NCBI GenBank assembly: GCA_002412925.1
Contig: DHVZ01000038.1
Location: 27,160-33,511 of the forward strand
DNA length: 6,352 nucleotides
Source: Anaerolineales bacterium UBA5195
Lineage (GTDB): Bacteria > Chloroflexota > Anaerolineae > Anaerolineales > Villigracilaceae
Reading direction: 5' to 3'
Made by a program: the position numbers and the translations under genes. This document shows, piece after piece, positions 4,365 to 6,352 of this stretch. The notes under the pieces were generated by a model. The model worked only from the letters and a program-made list of their open reading frames with translations. It was not told where the DNA came from and did no database searches. Each line of letters begins with the position of its first letter. Position 1 is the stretch's first letter.

Positions 4365-6352
4365 TCAATCGGGAAGGGTCTGTTCTGCGACCAGCGCCTG
4401 GAAGCGAGGATCTTCGCGGATAAAATCAAGGTCCGGGTCGCGAAGCAGCCATTCCACCGGCGTCTTATCAGTGCTCAGCGCAATTCGAAGTAACTCAATT
4501 GCCTGATCGCTGTTGCCAGAAATCGACTCGAAACAAGCCCGGTTATAAGCCTTTTCTTGGCCCAGTTTTGGTCTCGCGATTTCGATATGCTTTTGCGCAT
4601 CAGTTTCGTTGCCAACCCGGCGATAACACCCGGCCAGGGAACAATGCGCCAGGATGTGCTGGGGTGCAAGTTCGATTGTCTTTTCCAAAGCCTGAATGGC
4701 TTCAGGATAGCGCCGCGCAATTGCCAGTGTCAGACCGAGATGATAGTAATAGGTGTACTTATCCGGGTCGAGTTCAACCGTGCGCTTCAGGCAGTCAACC
4801 GCTTCTTCATATTGGCCCAGATCGCTGTACAAATTGCCCAGCAGGTGCCAGATCCGTACATTGCCGGGGTTATTCTCGACCACGCGTTTGTAAACAGCAA
4901 TGGCTTCGAGTCCCTTTAACTGGGTTCGCACTTCAGGAGCTTCGGCCTCTTCCTGGATGGCAGGTTCCGGGCAATCTAGTTGCGCAACAGCTTCAGGGTT
5001 CCCAGTGGGCTGATCAACTTCGGTTTCGGCGAGGGGAGAATCGCCCCCGGTTGTGAACTGCACAATCTCCTCAATGACGTCTGCCAGATTCTCCGATTCC
5101 GTTTCGAGAGCAGGGGAAAGCGCAGGATCCGCGATGGCAACTTTTGCCTGGATCGCCATGTCCCGGGCGGCATCACAGTTGGCTACCGCCAAAACCGGTT
5201 CGGTGGGAATTTCTACGGCTGTGACTTCGAGGACTTCTTCCTCTTGCTGAACCTGGCCTTCTGCTTCAACCGTGGGCACAAGCCAGGAGAAATCGATCTT
5301 CCCGTCTTCCAGGTCAGTCACGCCGGCAGTTTGTTCAACTACCAGTTCTGCGGTCTCGACGGACAAATCCGATTCGGGTGCTTGCTCAAGAGCAGATTCT
5401 GGGTTGGCCTGAGCCTCCAATGCCACAGCTGGTTCAGAATTCTCGACGGTTACTTCGACAACAGCCTGCGCGACATCCGCTCCGGTCACCGTTTCGACAA
5501 CAGTTTCGGGCTCTGCTTGAATAAGTTCAGGTTCGACAACCGCATCGGTTTCTGACACCTCAACAACGGTTTCGTCGGTACATTCATTGGGCGCCGATTC
5601 CTCCCAGGGAGCCACGGTCAATGTTTCTGCCTGGTAAGACTCGTCGTAGGATCTGCTTACCGCAACAGCGTTCAAAATGATCCTGACCAGATCTTCGGTC
5701 TGCCGCACACCCAGTCGGTTTTCAAGAACATAAACCAGGGCGTTGTTTTGCAATGCGGGCAGCTCAATCGTCACCAAGGCGCGGGCATGTCCTTCGCTGA
5801 TGGATTTTTCCTGCAAAGCCTGTTTGCCTTCATCCGTCAGCTTCAACAAATTAAGGGCCGCATGGACAGCCTGGCAGCTTTTGCCGATGCTTACAGCAAT
5901 TGTCTCCGGCGATAAACCAAAGTTTTCGACCAGGAGGTGGTAGGCTTCCGCCAGTTCAAGCGGGTCGAGATTAACGCGCTGGATGTTCTCGATCAGGGCC
6001 AGCTCCAAAAAGTCGCGCTCGACAGCCAGGCGCACAACGGCTGGAATACGCTCCAGCCCAGCCAGGCGGGCCGCCTCGAGCCTGCGGTTTCCGGCCAGCA
6101 CCATAAACTTTCCAGCCGTCATAGGTGTAACCACCAGCGGCTGGAGAATGCCATGCTGGCGGACCGACTCAACCAATTCGTCAGATTGCGTGGCTACCCG
6201 CAAGCGAAGAGGGTTTTCCACAACCTCATCCACGGAAATCACAATGTAAGCCTCGGGTGAATCGGGGGCAGTGGCTGCCTCCAACCCGGCCACAGGCTCA
6301 GGGATGGCAGCTTCCGCTACCGCTTCGGGCGTTTCAACTACCGGGGCGGTTT
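4365..6352 (-). CDS. ParB/Spo0J-like domain protein with acidic linker and C-terminal TPRs (5' end outside window)
   Basis: The frame is open to the window edge; no supported start is present. The GTG at 6293 has no SD and lies in a Pro/Ala/Glu-rich stretch continuing upstream, so the protein is longer than seen. Numbering from that GTG: a ParB N-domain at about 16-110 with GILQPLVV (48-55), GNRRLEA (68-74) and ENIQR (102-106); a ParB HTH at about 126-175 ending SISEGHARAL; an acidic, Val/Glu/Pro-rich linker at about 212-455; then TPRs from about 458 (WHLLGNLYSDLGQYEEAV; YYHLGLTLAIARRYPEAI) and a closing TPR block with LLRDPDLDFIREDPRF (616-631). ParB domains are CTP-dependent clamps for chromosome segregation or its relatives, and TPRs bind proteins. 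Canonical GERRxRA reads GNRRLEA, changing Glu to Asn and Arg to Glu. No parA is visible and the C-terminal dimer domain of ParB is replaced. This suggests a ParB-derived scaffold or regulator rather than the chromosomal partition protein. The domain calls are firm; the role is uncertain. Confidence 0.88.
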   Translation of the reverse strand, partial: TAPVVETPEAVAEAAIPEPVAGLEAATAPDSPEAYIVISVDEVVENPLRLRVATQSDELVESVRQHGILQPLVVTPMTAGKFMVLAGNRRLEAARLAGLERIPAVVRLAVERDFLELALIENIQRVNLDPLELAEAYHLLVENFGLSPETIAVSIGKSCQAVHAALNLLKLTDEGKQALQEKSISEGHARALVTIELPALQNNALVYVLENRLGVRQTEDLVRIILNAVAVSRSYDESYQAETLTVAPWEESAPNECTDETVVEVSETDAVVEPELIQAEPETVVETVTGADVAQAVVEVTVENSEPAVALEAQANPESALEQAPESDLSVETAELVVEQTAGVTDLEDGKIDFSWLVPTVEAEGQVQQEEEVLEVTAVEIPTEPVLAVANCDAARDMAIQAKVAIADPALSPALETESENLADVIEEIVQFTTGGDSPLAETEVDQPTGNPEAVAQLDCPEPAIQEEAEAPEVRTQLKGLEAIAVYKRVVENNPGNVRIWHLLGNLYSDLGQYEEAVDCLKRTVELDPDKYTYYYHLGLTLAIARRYPEAIQALEKTIELAPQHILAHCSLAGCYRRVGNETDAQKHIEIARPKLGQEKAYNRACFESISGNSDQAIELLRIALSTDKTPVEWLLRDPDLDFIREDPRFQALVAEQTLPD

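Noticed and set aside
6291..6293. GTG as the start of the ParB-like protein
   Set aside because: There is no SD, and the frame continues upstream to the edge with the same Ala/Glu/Pro-rich composition. The gene is cut by the window.

Overview
The window is bacterial, about 53% G+C by eye, and every gene I can support lies on the minus strand, so transcription runs from high to low coordinates. The gene mix (a WYL-type HTH regulator, a DUF3795 protein, and a large ParB-like protein with TPRs) resembles environmental Chloroflexota such as Anaerolineae. That is an impression from protein style, not a proof. A perfect 10-nt match to the bacterial anti-Shine-Dalgarno sequence at 4037-4046 supports a bacterial host. 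I see no IS, phage gene, tRNA, rRNA or CRISPR array.

Right part (4313-6352): the C-terminal ~660 codons of a large protein that runs off the window. It has a ParB/Spo0J-type N-domain plus HTH, a ~245-residue acidic low-complexity linker, and a C-terminal TPR array. A hairpin follows its stop codon. Middle (3892-4115): an isolated small gene for a 48-residue, almost entirely hydrophobic protein. It has its own RBS, a second in-frame ATG behind a near-ideal SD, and a strong intrinsic terminator.

Left part (1064-3711): a compact cluster reading ClbS/DfsB-family protein, membrane-anchored alpha/beta hydrolase (ATGA overlap), GyrI-like protein, and DUF3795 Cys-rich protein (21-bp gap). A separately promoted WYL/HTH_11 regulator follows (93-1064). 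A perfect 11-bp inverted repeat lies upstream of the first gene. Another perfect 11-bp inverted repeat covers the probable leaderless promoter of the regulator.

The most interesting reading is that this cluster is a chemical-defence operon. ClbS (colibactin resistance) and some GyrI-like proteins are both reported to hydrolyse cyclopropanes of DNA-alkylating natural products, and here members of the two unrelated families share a transcription unit with a hydrolase and a possible ligand-responsive regulator. Function is inferred from family membership and context; substrate and regulation are not shown by the sequence.
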